From an uncultured Bacteroides sp. (GTDB lineage: Bacteria; Bacteroidota; Bacteroidia; Bacteroidales; Bacteroidaceae): a stretch of DNA of 41,465 bases. The notes beneath the pieces were generated by a model. The model saw only the letters and a program-made list of their open reading frames with translations, searched no databases and was not told where the DNA came from. Below, in pieces: positions 24,837 through 33,280 of this stretch; position 1 is the first letter of the stretch; each line of letters begins with the position of its first letter. The position numbers were made by a program, and so were the translations under genes. The stretch is from assembly GCA_900552645.1 (NCBI GenBank), contig USAN01000016.1, positions 1 to 41,465 of the forward strand. Direction: 5' to 3'.

Positions 24837-27797
24837 CTAATTTTGTGGAAGTAGCACTACACCAACTTTCTTCTTCCCATCCATCTTTACTACCAATGGA
24901 TTTTCAAAACGTACATGCCTTACAAATTTAGTCTCCTCTACTGCCGGTTGGGTATTTAAGAAATCCTGATTATATATACCATCATTGATATATGAATTTA
25001 TTGTGAAGTACCCTACCCCAAACGACGTTAGATTTTGGAAGAAATGAGTGCCTTGACTAGGATCTACTCTATAATTATTAAGACCAGCCTCGACAATAAC
25101 CCTTGCCGCAGATATGTGGGGCCATTTAACCGGTATTCCTAACCAAGTATCACTGCTTCCCCACCTACCGGGACCCACCAATATATAATGCTTCCCTTCA
25201 TCTAGAAATTTCTTATTAATCTTTTCTATTTCGTATGCTATAGCCTGATTGTTAGAGGCGCTGTAATTATCAGTTTTCACATATACTATATCAACTATAT
25301 CCTCCATAACTCCATGCCCCAAAGAATTTTCACTTTTCAATAGAATTTTATCATTCTCTATCAAGCTTAAATCCTCATCCAATACAGCTTTGATATCAAC
25401 CATTGGACGAATCTGCAAAAGATAAAAAACTCCAGTCTTCTTTTGTTGGTTAAGCGTCACGGCAAATTCTATTTCAACAGCTCTTCTCATCTCACTCTGA
25501 CCATATTCTTGTACCAGCTGCAAGATATTAGCCAATGGAAACACATCATGATGAAGTACATTGGCAAAAGTTATAAGTTTTCTACCTCCTGGATATATTC
25601 CATCTCTTATTATCATATCATAAGGATCGTAGGTCGATGCAATGAAATGCAAAGATCCATCATTTTCTGCTTCTTTTACCGGTAGTTTCAATAAATTAAA
25701 ACCATCATCCAAAGAAAAATTATGCCCTGTATTCTTTAAGTCTAATGCATAAAATCTAGTTTGAGTTTCTCTTAATGCAATATCAACCTCACTTGTCTGC
25801 AATATCTGATTGGGATGATAAGGACACATTCTTAAAGTCAGTCCCCCATCAACTATATACTTACCAAGTCCAAGTGCTAGACTAACAGTTCCCTCTTCTG
25901 CTCTTTCATCACCTATAGGATAATAATTCAACGATCGTGCAACTCCTGAAATTGAAGGATAATATCTATCTCCGTATTGTGTACCTACTACTTCCTGAAG
26001 GATAACTGCCATCTTCTCCTGATCAATAACATTACTGGTTGCCTGCATATATGCTTTGCTATCTTTGTAATATACTGAGGCATATACACCTTTTATAGCA
26101 TCACTCAACATTCTTAGCATTTCATACTTATCCTCTATATAAGGTATCATATAGGTAGAATATATACCGGCAAAAGGCTGATAATGTGAATCTTCCAGCA
26201 AGCTAGAAGAACGTATTGCTATAGGAGCCTGAACAACGTCAAAAAAAGCAAAGAAATCCTCTATTAATCTATCCGGAAGCTTAGCACGTAAAAATGCGTT
26301 AAGAATAGTTTCATCATCAGCATCGCTCAATGCTATCTGATATAGACTGTTGCTATCCATAAACTCATCAAAAATATCAGTACATAATACAACTGTTTTT
26401 GGTATTTCTACAGTTGCATTTTCAAATTCATCAAATTCGGCATGACGTTTTACCATATTATCAATAAAAGCCAAACCTCTTCCTTTTCCTCCTAAGGATC
26501 CTTCGCCTATTCGTGCAAAATTAGAATATCTATCAAATCGATCACGTTGAAAAACTGCAACCACACCTTGATTTTTCATCTTCCTATATTTCACAATTGC
26601 CTCGAAAATTATGCGACGATGTGCATCAACATCTTGCAAAGATTTCCAGGTAATTTGCTTAAGGAATTCGGCTGGTGGAAACATCGCTCTTGAATAAAGC
26701 CATCTTGATACATGATTGCGACTTATATGATAAAGAAGAGACTCTTTAGGAATAGCAAATATTATATTCTGTAATTCCTTTAAATTCTTTACTCTAGCTA
26801 CTTCTTCCAATGTGTCTGGATTACGAAATATAAAATCGCCGAATCCAAAATCTTCCGATATGATTTCTCGTAGATCTATATTCATTTTCTTTGAATTCTT
26901 ATCTACGAAACTCGCTTCATATTTACTTGCATATACTTTATTGGTGGCTTCGGCCGATTGTAATATAAGAGGTACAAATGAATCGCGTTTCCTTATCTCG
27001 GCAAGCAATTTTACTCCAGCCAACGGATCTATCTTTCCATTCATAGGATAACGAACATCGGTTATAACTCCTAATATATTATTTTCGTATTTATTATATA
27101 AAGTCAAAGCTTCCTCATAATTACGTGCAAGTACAATCTTTGGACGTCCACGCATGCGAAGAGTACGCTGATGAGCATTCAGAGCCTCAGTTGCAAATTC
27201 CTGACTCTGTTGCAAAACAAATTTGTAAAGATTTGGCAATACAGATGAATAAAACCTTATAGAGTCTTCAACCAATAATATCATCTGAACCCCCACCTCA
27301 TTTATATCATGTTCCAGATTCATTTTATCTTCTATAAGCTTAATTATAGATAGCAGAAGATCGGTATTTCCAAGCCAGCAGAATACATATTCAAATATAC
27401 TGAGGTCTTCATGTTCCATTCTGGCCGTAATTCCATGTGAAAAAGGAGTCAATACAACTAATGGAATATTGGCATATTTAGCCTTTACATTCTTTGCGAT
27501 TTCGAATGTATTGCTATTATCCGAACCAGGCATACATATTATAAGATCGGTGTTATTATTTTCAAGCTGTCTCCAAGTATCTTCTTCAGTAGAAACTTGA
27601 GTAAAACGAGGAGGATAGCGTAGGCTCAAATCTGTATATTCATTAAACAGTTTTTCATCTATGCGACCATCATCTTCAAGCATGAAAGCATCATAAGGAT
27701 TGGCCACAAGTAATACATTAAATATACGTTTTGTCATCAGGTTTACAAAAGAAGTATCCTTGAAATAAAGCTGATTCAATTTTAATTTACTGAGCAT
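24837..27797 (-). CDS. PEP/pyruvate-synthase-type ATP-grasp protein with two N-terminal receiver domains
   Basis: A 986-residue cytoplasmic protein. Residues 20-160 look like a degenerate receiver domain. About 172-310 is a second receiver with the acidic pair Glu177-Asp178 (LLVEDS), a possible phospho-acceptor Asp247 (ITDVRYP) and later conserved Ser/Lys. From about 440 comes the PEP-synthase/PPDK ATP-grasp domain: GEGSLGGKGRGLAFIDNM, IAIRSSSLLEDSH, then SGVARSLNY, ALGLGKYIVDGG and YLLQIRPMVDIK. About 830-986 is a conserved C-terminal part (LVGPGRWGSSDTWLGIPV). I see neither the swivelling His domain nor the PEP-binding barrel of PEP synthase, so it cannot make PEP by the standard route alone. 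Usually annotated 'PEP synthase'; true role unknown. It lies alone on its strand. Confidence 0.85.
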   Translation of the reverse strand: MLSKLKLNQLYFKDTSFVNLMTKRIFNVLLVANPYDAFMLEDDGRIDEKLFNEYTDLSLRYPPRFTQVSTEEDTWRQLENNNTDLIICMPGSDNSNTFEIAKNVKAKYANIPLVVLTPFSHGITARMEHEDLSIFEYVFCWLGNTDLLLSIIKLIEDKMNLEHDINEVGVQMILLVEDSIRFYSSVLPNLYKFVLQQSQEFATEALNAHQRTLRMRGRPKIVLARNYEEALTLYNKYENNILGVITDVRYPMNGKIDPLAGVKLLAEIRKRDSFVPLILQSAEATNKVYASKYEASFVDKNSKKMNIDLREIISEDFGFGDFIFRNPDTLEEVARVKNLKELQNIIFAIPKESLLYHISRNHVSRWLYSRAMFPPAEFLKQITWKSLQDVDAHRRIIFEAIVKYRKMKNQGVVAVFQRDRFDRYSNFARIGEGSLGGKGRGLAFIDNMVKRHAEFDEFENATVEIPKTVVLCTDIFDEFMDSNSLYQIALSDADDETILNAFLRAKLPDRLIEDFFAFFDVVQAPIAIRSSSLLEDSHYQPFAGIYSTYMIPYIEDKYEMLRMLSDAIKGVYASVYYKDSKAYMQATSNVIDQEKMAVILQEVVGTQYGDRYYPSISGVARSLNYYPIGDERAEEGTVSLALGLGKYIVDGGLTLRMCPYHPNQILQTSEVDIALRETQTRFYALDLKNTGHNFSLDDGFNLLKLPVKEAENDGSLHFIASTYDPYDMIIRDGIYPGGRKLITFANVLHHDVFPLANILQLVQEYGQSEMRRAVEIEFAVTLNQQKKTGVFYLLQIRPMVDIKAVLDEDLSLIENDKILLKSENSLGHGVMEDIVDIVYVKTDNYSASNNQAIAYEIEKINKKFLDEGKHYILVGPGRWGSSDTWLGIPVKWPHISAARVIVEAGLNNYRVDPSQGTHFFQNLTSFGVGYFTINSYINDGIYNQDFLNTQPAVEETKFVRHVRFENPLVVKMDGKKKVGVVLLPQN

Positions 27798-27971
27798 GTT
27801 ACAAATATTAAGAAAAAGTTATATAGCAAAATACGTTAATAAAATCATTTTATGCAACTTATTTACGATAAAACAGAGAGTTATATAAAGTACTTATTTT
27901 TAGCTATTAACATTTTATCACTTTACACTTCATTTTTTGCCGAAATTATTTTGCTGTTTTATATAATAATA

Positions 27972-27979
27972 TACCTTTG
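27972..27979 (+). promoter_or_regulatory. gdhB promoter
   Basis: TACCTTTG at this position matches TAnnTTTG; TTTG at 27950-27953 is 18 bases upstream. The start codon is 48 bases from the end of the element. Confidence 0.7.
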
Positions 27980-28026
27980 TAGCATAAATGAATTTCATTT
28001 TGTCAAATCTTTAAATATTTATAGAT

Positions 28027-29364
28027 ATGGATATTAATAAAATTATGACTTCTCTTGAAGCCAAACATCCTGGTGAATTAGAGTATTTACAAGCTGTAAA
28101 AGAAGTACTCCTATCAATTGAAGATATATATAATCAGCATCCCGAATTCGAAAAAGCTTCGTTAATAGAAAGACTGGTAGAACCAGATAGAATCTTGACA
28201 TTCCGTGTGCCTTGGGTAGACGACAAAGGAAAAGTACAGGTTAACTTAGGTTATCGTGTACAGTTTAACAATGCTATTGGCCCATATAAGGGTGGTCTTA
28301 GATTTCATGCATCTGTAAACTTATCAATATTAAAGTTCCTGGGATTTGAGCAGACTTTTAAAAATGCCCTTACAACATTACCAATGGGTGGTGCAAAAGG
28401 TGGTTCTGATTTCTCGCCAAGAGGAAAAAGCGATGCAGAAATCATGCGTTTCTGTCAGGCATTCATGCTTGAATTATGGCGTAACATAGGTCCAGAGATG
28501 GATGTACCTGCTGGCGATATCGGTGTAGGTGGTCGAGAAGTTGGATATCTATTTGGAATGTATAAGAAGCTAACTCGTGAATTTAACGGAACCTTTACAG
28601 GAAAGGGATTAGAATATGGAGGTTCACTAATTCGTCCTGAAGCTACAGGATTTGGTGGATTATACTTTGTAAAAGAGATGCTGGACGATAAAGGAATAGA
28701 CATTAAAGGTAAAACAGTTGCTATTTCAGGTTTTGGAAATGTTGCATGGGGAGCTGCCACAAAAGCAACCGAACTTGGTGCTAAAGTAGTTACCATTTCA
28801 GGACCAGACGGATACATTTATGATCCAAACGGAATTAGTGGAGAAAAAATTGATTATATGCTTGAACTAAGAGCATCGGGTAATGATATAGTTGCACCAT
28901 ATGCCGAAAAATTCCCTGGTTCTAAGTTCGTACCAGATGCTCGTCCTTGGGAAGTAAAGGTAGATATTGCACTTCCTTGTGCCACTCAAAATGAATTAAA
29001 TGAAGAAAACGCTTGTAATTTAATAAAAAATTGCGTTCTTTGCATCGGAGAAATTTCCAACATGGGTTGTACGCCTGAAGCAATAGATAAATTTATTGAA
29101 AATAAAGTACTATATGCTCCCGGAAAAGCCGTAAATGCCGGCGGAGTTGCAACATCCGGACTTGAAATGACTCAGAATGCAATGCACTTGAGTTGGACTG
29201 CTAAAGAAGTTGATGAAAAATTACATCAAATTATGCACGAAATCCATGAACAATGCGTTAAATACGGTAAAGAAGCAGATGGTTACATTAATTATGTGAA
29301 AGGTGCAAACATAGCCGGATTTATGAAAGTTGCTCATGCAATGATGGCTCAAGGAGTTGTTTAA
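28027..29364 (+). CDS. gdhB: Second glutamate dehydrogenase, likely NAD- or NAD(P)-using
   Basis: This 445-residue paralogue of the enzyme at 20117 catalyses the same glutamate/2-oxoglutarate reaction. Substrate motifs are the same (GPYKGGLRF, PMGGAKGGSDF, DVPAGDIGVGGREVG). The coenzyme region differs: SGFGNVAWGAATKATELGAK and then TISGPDGY, in place of SGSGNVAQYTAEK and MSDSDG. This form resembles the NAD-linked Porphyromonas/Bacteroides enzymes, so a catabolic, NAD-preferring role is likely; coenzyme choice is inferred. Many Bacteroides carry two such genes near a malic enzyme. It has its own promoter and terminator and is transcribed away from the receiver/ATP-grasp gene. Confidence 0.93.
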   Translation: MDINKIMTSLEAKHPGELEYLQAVKEVLLSIEDIYNQHPEFEKASLIERLVEPDRILTFRVPWVDDKGKVQVNLGYRVQFNNAIGPYKGGLRFHASVNLSILKFLGFEQTFKNALTTLPMGGAKGGSDFSPRGKSDAEIMRFCQAFMLELWRNIGPEMDVPAGDIGVGGREVGYLFGMYKKLTREFNGTFTGKGLEYGGSLIRPEATGFGGLYFVKEMLDDKGIDIKGKTVAISGFGNVAWGAATKATELGAKVVTISGPDGYIYDPNGISGEKIDYMLELRASGNDIVAPYAEKFPGSKFVPDARPWEVKVDIALPCATQNELNEENACNLIKNCVLCIGEISNMGCTPEAIDKFIENKVLYAPGKAVNAGGVATSGLEMTQNAMHLSWTAKEVDEKLHQIMHEIHEQCVKYGKEADGYINYVKGANIAGFMKVAHAMMAQGVV

Positions 29365-29430
29365 AAGACATTTAATAATATATTAAATAAAGAAATCTCG
29401 TTTAGTTGTATTTGTATTTTGTATTGTAGC

Positions 29431-29474
29431 GTACGCTGATCCGCCTGTGAAGGTAGGTCAGCGTCATTTTTTTA
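29431..29474 (+). terminator. gdhB intrinsic terminator
   Basis: A GC-rich hairpin with ACGCTGA paired to TCAGCGT, extended inward with one mismatch and GU pairs, followed by CATTTTTTTATA. It begins about 68 bases after the stop codon. Confidence 0.9.
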
Positions 29475-29503
29475 TAATATTTCCATTCTTATCTTTTTAT
29501 TAT

Positions 29504-29511
29504 TATATTTG
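29504..29511 (+). promoter_or_regulatory. -7 element of the fimbrillin-like gene
   Basis: TATATTTG, exact match to TAnnTTTG, 57 bases before the start codon. No clear TTTG at -33. Confidence 0.5.
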
Positions 29512-29568
29512 TACACAAGAATTCTTATTTCTATAAATACAAAGTAAAAGACAACAAAATAACACACA

Positions 29569-31320
29569 ATGCAAACATACAGAGCTATTATAGTATTATT
29601 TATACTATATTTCCAATTTTCCTGCAATAATTATGATTTAATTCCGGGTATCAATGAAACAATACTTATTACAGGAAACATTTATAAAAATATATGCTCT
29701 AGAGGTTCTACCGAAAATACTAAATTAAGTATTGGCAGTCAAATACTCTTTAATTCTACAGGAGGATATGTATCGTCAAATGAAATATTGTTTTATGATG
29801 GAGAATATTGGAGTAACTCAAAAGATTTTAAATGGAATGAATTAAATAAAGACTCCTTATATTATACAGCCTTATATCCTATATTAAAAGAAAATACATA
29901 TGATAAAAATACGCTTTATGAAAACAGTAAATTAAAAGACATATTATATGCTACAGGAGAAGCAGGAAATAAAGATATTATTTCATTAAAATTCTCGCAT
30001 ATATTCTCTAAGTTGAGAATAATACTTTCGGAAAGTATAAAAAAAGACTTAGTTTTTCTTGAACTTACAGTACCATATACAGTTGAGCTAATTGATACAA
30101 AATCCCTGAAAGTATCATATACTGAAGAAAAACAAACCATAAAATTTGAGAATGACAATAGTTCATATTACGAACTGATTATTCCCTCTACCTATATTAA
30201 TTCAATATCAATCAAGCTAACTTACCCAAACGATACAATAGAAAAAGGAACTTCAGGTACAGATTTTAAGCCAAACAATCTCTATGAATGTAGAATAAAA
30301 TCTATTGAAGATGAAATTGGAATAAAGAGCGTAGAAGATTTTATCATATTTACAAAACTTATAAACAATATAGATTATCAAGGGACGAAAACACTTGAAG
30401 ATTTTTATATAGAAAAAGATGGAAGAAAAATATACCGTTTATTAGCAGATCTTGAATTTACAGAAGATGAGTGTAACGAATTAACAGCAATAGGTAATAA
30501 CACTCATAATAGATTTGACGATATTTTCGATGGATTGAATCACACAATATACAATTTAACTCCTCCTTTATTTGAAAGTAATAAATATAGTTTATTTGGC
30601 CATCTCACTTCAAGGGTTGTTATTAGAAATATTAAAATAAACAATTCAGTTTTAAATGTTCAGCAAAAAAGTAGTTATGTTTCAATATTATCATTCCTAA
30701 ACATTGGATTAATTGATAATTGCCATATAAGCAACTATGAAATCAGCATTAATCAAGAAACTGAATTTGGATTTATAGCCTCTCAAAATTCCGGAAGTAT
30801 TATAAATTGCAGCATTACAAATTCTATAGTAAGCGGTAATTTAAGTACCAAAATAGGTCTTATTACAGCATCTTCCAAAGGATATATATTAAACTGCTTT
30901 ACATCAAGCAATACCCTTACTTATTCAAGTTACAATTCCTCTACATATATAGCAGGAATATGTGGAATGGAAATAGAAGCAGAAAAAACGATAATAGAAA
31001 ACTGTTATGTTAAGTGCAATTATCTGAAAACTACATGTATGTATCAAATTATAGGAAAAGTAAAGAATTCATCAATAAAGAATGTTTTCTTTAATAACCT
31101 AGCTAACACCATTCCACGGTGGGAAAATTCACCACCATCAAATTCAAATGTTTCCCAATACAATGAAAAATTCTATTATGCAGATGGTACACGATCATGT
31201 CTTGATAAATTAAACTCATGGATTGAAATAAACCAATCATATTATCCTGAATTCTCATTTAAGAAATGGATAGTTGGAAACTCAGAAACGCCGGCTATTT
31301 TTGAAGATCCTACATGTTAA
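29569..31320 (+). CDS. Fimbrillin-like (Mfa-type) surface lipoprotein with beta-helix-like C-terminal part
   Basis: A 583-residue exported protein. The signal ends in FQFSC, so Cys19 could be lipidated, although Phe at -2 is not the usual lipobox. About residues 45-245 show the fimbrillin pattern: an ISLKFSHIFSKLRI strand (about 141-154), YWSNSKDFKWNELNKDSLYYTALYP near 85-105, and TSGTDFKPNNLYECRI near the end. About 330-520 has repeats of the form LIDNCHISN, IINCSITNSIV, ILNCFTSSNTL and IENCYVK, typical of a GLUG-like or pectate-lyase-type right-handed beta-helix. This suggests a secreted adhesin or pilus-associated protein. It stands alone, with no pilin operon beside it, and is even more AT-rich than its neighbours (many Asn, Ile, Lys, Ser codons), which may mean late acquisition or weak selection. 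Confidence 0.7.
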   Translation: MQTYRAIIVLFILYFQFSCNNYDLIPGINETILITGNIYKNICSRGSTENTKLSIGSQILFNSTGGYVSSNEILFYDGEYWSNSKDFKWNELNKDSLYYTALYPILKENTYDKNTLYENSKLKDILYATGEAGNKDIISLKFSHIFSKLRIILSESIKKDLVFLELTVPYTVELIDTKSLKVSYTEEKQTIKFENDNSSYYELIIPSTYINSISIKLTYPNDTIEKGTSGTDFKPNNLYECRIKSIEDEIGIKSVEDFIIFTKLINNIDYQGTKTLEDFYIEKDGRKIYRLLADLEFTEDECNELTAIGNNTHNRFDDIFDGLNHTIYNLTPPLFESNKYSLFGHLTSRVVIRNIKINNSVLNVQQKSSYVSILSFLNIGLIDNCHISNYEISINQETEFGFIASQNSGSIINCSITNSIVSGNLSTKIGLITASSKGYILNCFTSSNTLTYSSYNSSTYIAGICGMEIEAEKTIIENCYVKCNYLKTTCMYQIIGKVKNSSIKNVFFNNLANTIPRWENSPPSNSNVSQYNEKFYYADGTRSCLDKLNSWIEINQSYYPEFSFKKWIVGNSETPAIFEDPTC

Positions 31321-31430
31321 ATAACAATTTATAATTATCTTTTTTCTATTTATTTGTTATATATTTTATAATCATATTATTTACAACGAATAAATTATTT
31401 CTTATTTATTATAAACTAATATTTACTATT

Positions 31431-32111
31431 ATGAAGAAGTATTTAGCAGAGTGTGTCGGAACTATGGTACTTATATTGATGGGATGCGGCACCGCAATAT
31501 TCTTTGGATGTGAAGCCGGAACAGCACAAGTATTGGGGGTGGCATTGGCTTTTGGATTATCTGTAGTAGGAATGGCATATACAATTGGAAATATATCCGG
31601 ATGTCATGTTAATCCTGCTATTACCCTTGGAGTATGGTTATCAAAAAGAATGTCGGGTAAAGATGCTATTGGATACATGATAGCGCAAGTAATTGGAGGT
31701 ATTATAGGATCAGCTATATTATTTTCTTTGACATCTACAGGAAGTTATGGGCCTTCTACATCAACAGGGGCCAATGGATTTCATGATGGAATGATGTTGC
31801 AGGCTTTTATTGCTGAAGCTGCATTCACTTTTGTCTTTGTACTAGTAGCTTTAGGTTCTACCGACCCTAAAAAAGGTGCAGGGAATTTTGCAGGTTTGGC
31901 AATAGGTTTAACACTTGCATTGGCAAATATCGTAGGTATTCCTATTACAGGTGCATCTATCAATCCAGCAAGAAGTATTGGTCCGGCTTTATTTCAAGGA
32001 GGTACTGCATTAAGTCAGTTATGGCTATTTATACTTGCCCCATTTGTAGGTGCAGTATTATCGGCTATCGTTTGGAAAATTCTAAGCTGTGACTGTGAAT
32101 CTAAAAAATAA
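31431..32111 (+). CDS. aqpZ: Aquaporin-family channel (AqpZ-like)
   Basis: A 226-residue inner-membrane channel with six membrane helices and two re-entrant NPA loops: NPA at 61-63 (CHVNPAITLG) and 178-180 (SINPARSIG). The family passes water and, in some members, small solutes. Against the E. coli AqpZ selectivity filter (F43, H174, T183, R189, recalled), the equivalents here are Phe41, Asn166, Ala175 and Arg181: the His and Thr are replaced by smaller or non-ionisable residues. That should widen the filter, so the substrate may not be water alone. It converges with mdh and shares its terminator. I see no clear promoter in the 110 bases upstream. Confidence 0.9.
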   Translation: MKKYLAECVGTMVLILMGCGTAIFFGCEAGTAQVLGVALAFGLSVVGMAYTIGNISGCHVNPAITLGVWLSKRMSGKDAIGYMIAQVIGGIIGSAILFSLTSTGSYGPSTSTGANGFHDGMMLQAFIAEAAFTFVFVLVALGSTDPKKGAGNFAGLAIGLTLALANIVGIPITGASINPARSIGPALFQGGTALSQLWLFILAPFVGAVLSAIVWKILSCDCESKK

Positions 32112-32113
32112 AA

Positions 32114-32150
32114 AATATCCTCGCTTATATAGCGAGGATATTCCTTTTAA
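32114..32150. terminator. Terminator between aqpZ and mdh
   Basis: A 12-bp perfect stem (32114-32125 with 32131-32142), five-base loop, A-rich on one side and CCTTTT on the other. It starts three bases past the aqpZ stop and serves convergent genes in both directions. Confidence 0.85.
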
Positions 32151-32183
32151 GACAAAGTCCTTATTGCAATATAAATATCTTAA

Positions 32184-33125
32184 TTATAATGCGCCCACTT
32201 CGTTAAGAGCAGCATTTGTCTTGCGTACTGCATCAGCACTAGCAGCAAATTTAGCTTTTTCTTCTTCGTTCAAAGGTAATTCAACTATTTCTTCGATACC
32301 GTTCTTACCAAGTATTACTGGAACACCACAACAAATATCCGACTGACCATATTCGCCTTCAAGCATTACTGAACATGGAATCATCTTTTTCTGATTGTGA
32401 AGAATAGATTCTACAACAAAAGCTCCTGCTGCACCTGGTGCATACCAAGCAGATGTACCTAATAATTTAGTAAGAGTTGCTCCACCTACCATTGTAGCTG
32501 CTGCAACTTCCTGAAGTTTTTCTTCAGACAAGAAGTTTGTTACAGGTATACCTTTGTAAGTAGCGAAACGAGTCAAAGGAATCATTGTTGTATCACCATG
32601 ACCACCAATTACCATACCTTCTACTTCATTAGCATTACATTCCAATGCCTGTGATAAGAAATATTTGAAACGTGAGCTATCCAAAGCACCACCCATACCA
32701 ATTATTCTGTTCTTTGGTAAGCCAAGAGATTTCAATGACAAATAAGTCATTGTATCCATTGGATTAGAAATAACAACGATGATAGCATTTGGAGAGTATT
32801 TTAATATATTCTGTGCTACAGATTTAACAATACCAGCATTAACACCAATCAACTCTTCACGAGTCATACCTGGCTTACGTGGAATACCCGAAGTGATAAC
32901 AACTACATCTGAATTTGCAGTTTTTTCGTAATCATTTGTACAACCAACAATGGTAGTATCGAAGCCCAAAAGCTGAGCTGTCTGCATCATATCCATTGCT
33001 TTACCTTCTGAAACTCCCTCTTTAACGTCAAGCATTACAACTTCGTCCGCCACTTCATTAAAAGCTAGAACATTTGCGCATGTAGCACCTACGTTACCTG
33101 CACCTACTACGGTTACTTTTGACAT
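32184..33125 (-). CDS. mdh: Malate dehydrogenase (NAD-dependent)
   Basis: Interconverts malate and oxaloacetate with NAD+/NADH in the cytoplasm, for the C4 branch of fermentation. 313 residues, the normal length for the LDH-like bacterial MDH group. Visible: VVGAGNVGATCANVL (5-19) for the dinucleotide, the strand-end Asp in VVMLDVKEG (NAD preference), Arg residues in GIPRKPGMTREEL (oxaloacetate specificity) and the catalytic His in GGHGDTTMIP. It reads toward aqpZ and shares a divergent promoter region with the coiled-coil gene. With MaeB and the two glutamate dehydrogenases it gives the window a malate/glutamate metabolic theme. Confidence 0.97.
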   Translation of the reverse strand: MSKVTVVGAGNVGATCANVLAFNEVADEVVMLDVKEGVSEGKAMDMMQTAQLLGFDTTIVGCTNDYEKTANSDVVVITSGIPRKPGMTREELIGVNAGIVKSVAQNILKYSPNAIIVVISNPMDTMTYLSLKSLGLPKNRIIGMGGALDSSRFKYFLSQALECNANEVEGMVIGGHGDTTMIPLTRFATYKGIPVTNFLSEEKLQEVAAATMVGGATLTKLLGTSAWYAPGAAGAFVVESILHNQKKMIPCSVMLEGEYGQSDICCGVPVILGKNGIEEIVELPLNEEEKAKFAASADAVRKTNAALNEVGAL

Positions 33126-33180
33126 AATATAAATTATTTTATTTAAAGGTTGATAATAAAATTCCTTTTTGAAAACATCG

Positions 33181-33188
33181 CAAAGTTA
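33181..33188 (-). promoter_or_regulatory. mdh -7 element
   Basis: The minus strand reads TAACTTTG, an exact TAnnTTTG. A TTTC at 33208-33211 is near -33 (19-base gap). The leader is about 50 bases. Confidence 0.65.
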
Positions 33189-33252
33189 CAATGATTTCTT
33201 TATTAGAGAAAAATTTCCATAATTATTTTTTAATAGTAATAACAATTTATTG

Positions 33253-33260
33253 TATTTTTG
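33253..33260 (+). promoter_or_regulatory. -7 element of the coiled-coil gene
   Basis: TATTTTTG, exact match, ends 20 bases before the start codon at 33281, giving a leader of only some 13-15 bases. No clear TTTG at -33 (T-run there). Confidence 0.55.
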
Positions 33261-33280
33261 CCGCAAATTCAAATTAGACT

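Noticed and set aside
27852..28037. 61-residue open frame upstream of gdhB
   Set aside because: It covers the gdhB promoter and overlaps its start codon; hydrophobic composition is explained by T-rich promoter DNA.
32089..32346. 85-residue open frame across the aqpZ-mdh junction
   Set aside because: It spans the terminator between the genes and is mostly antisense to mdh.
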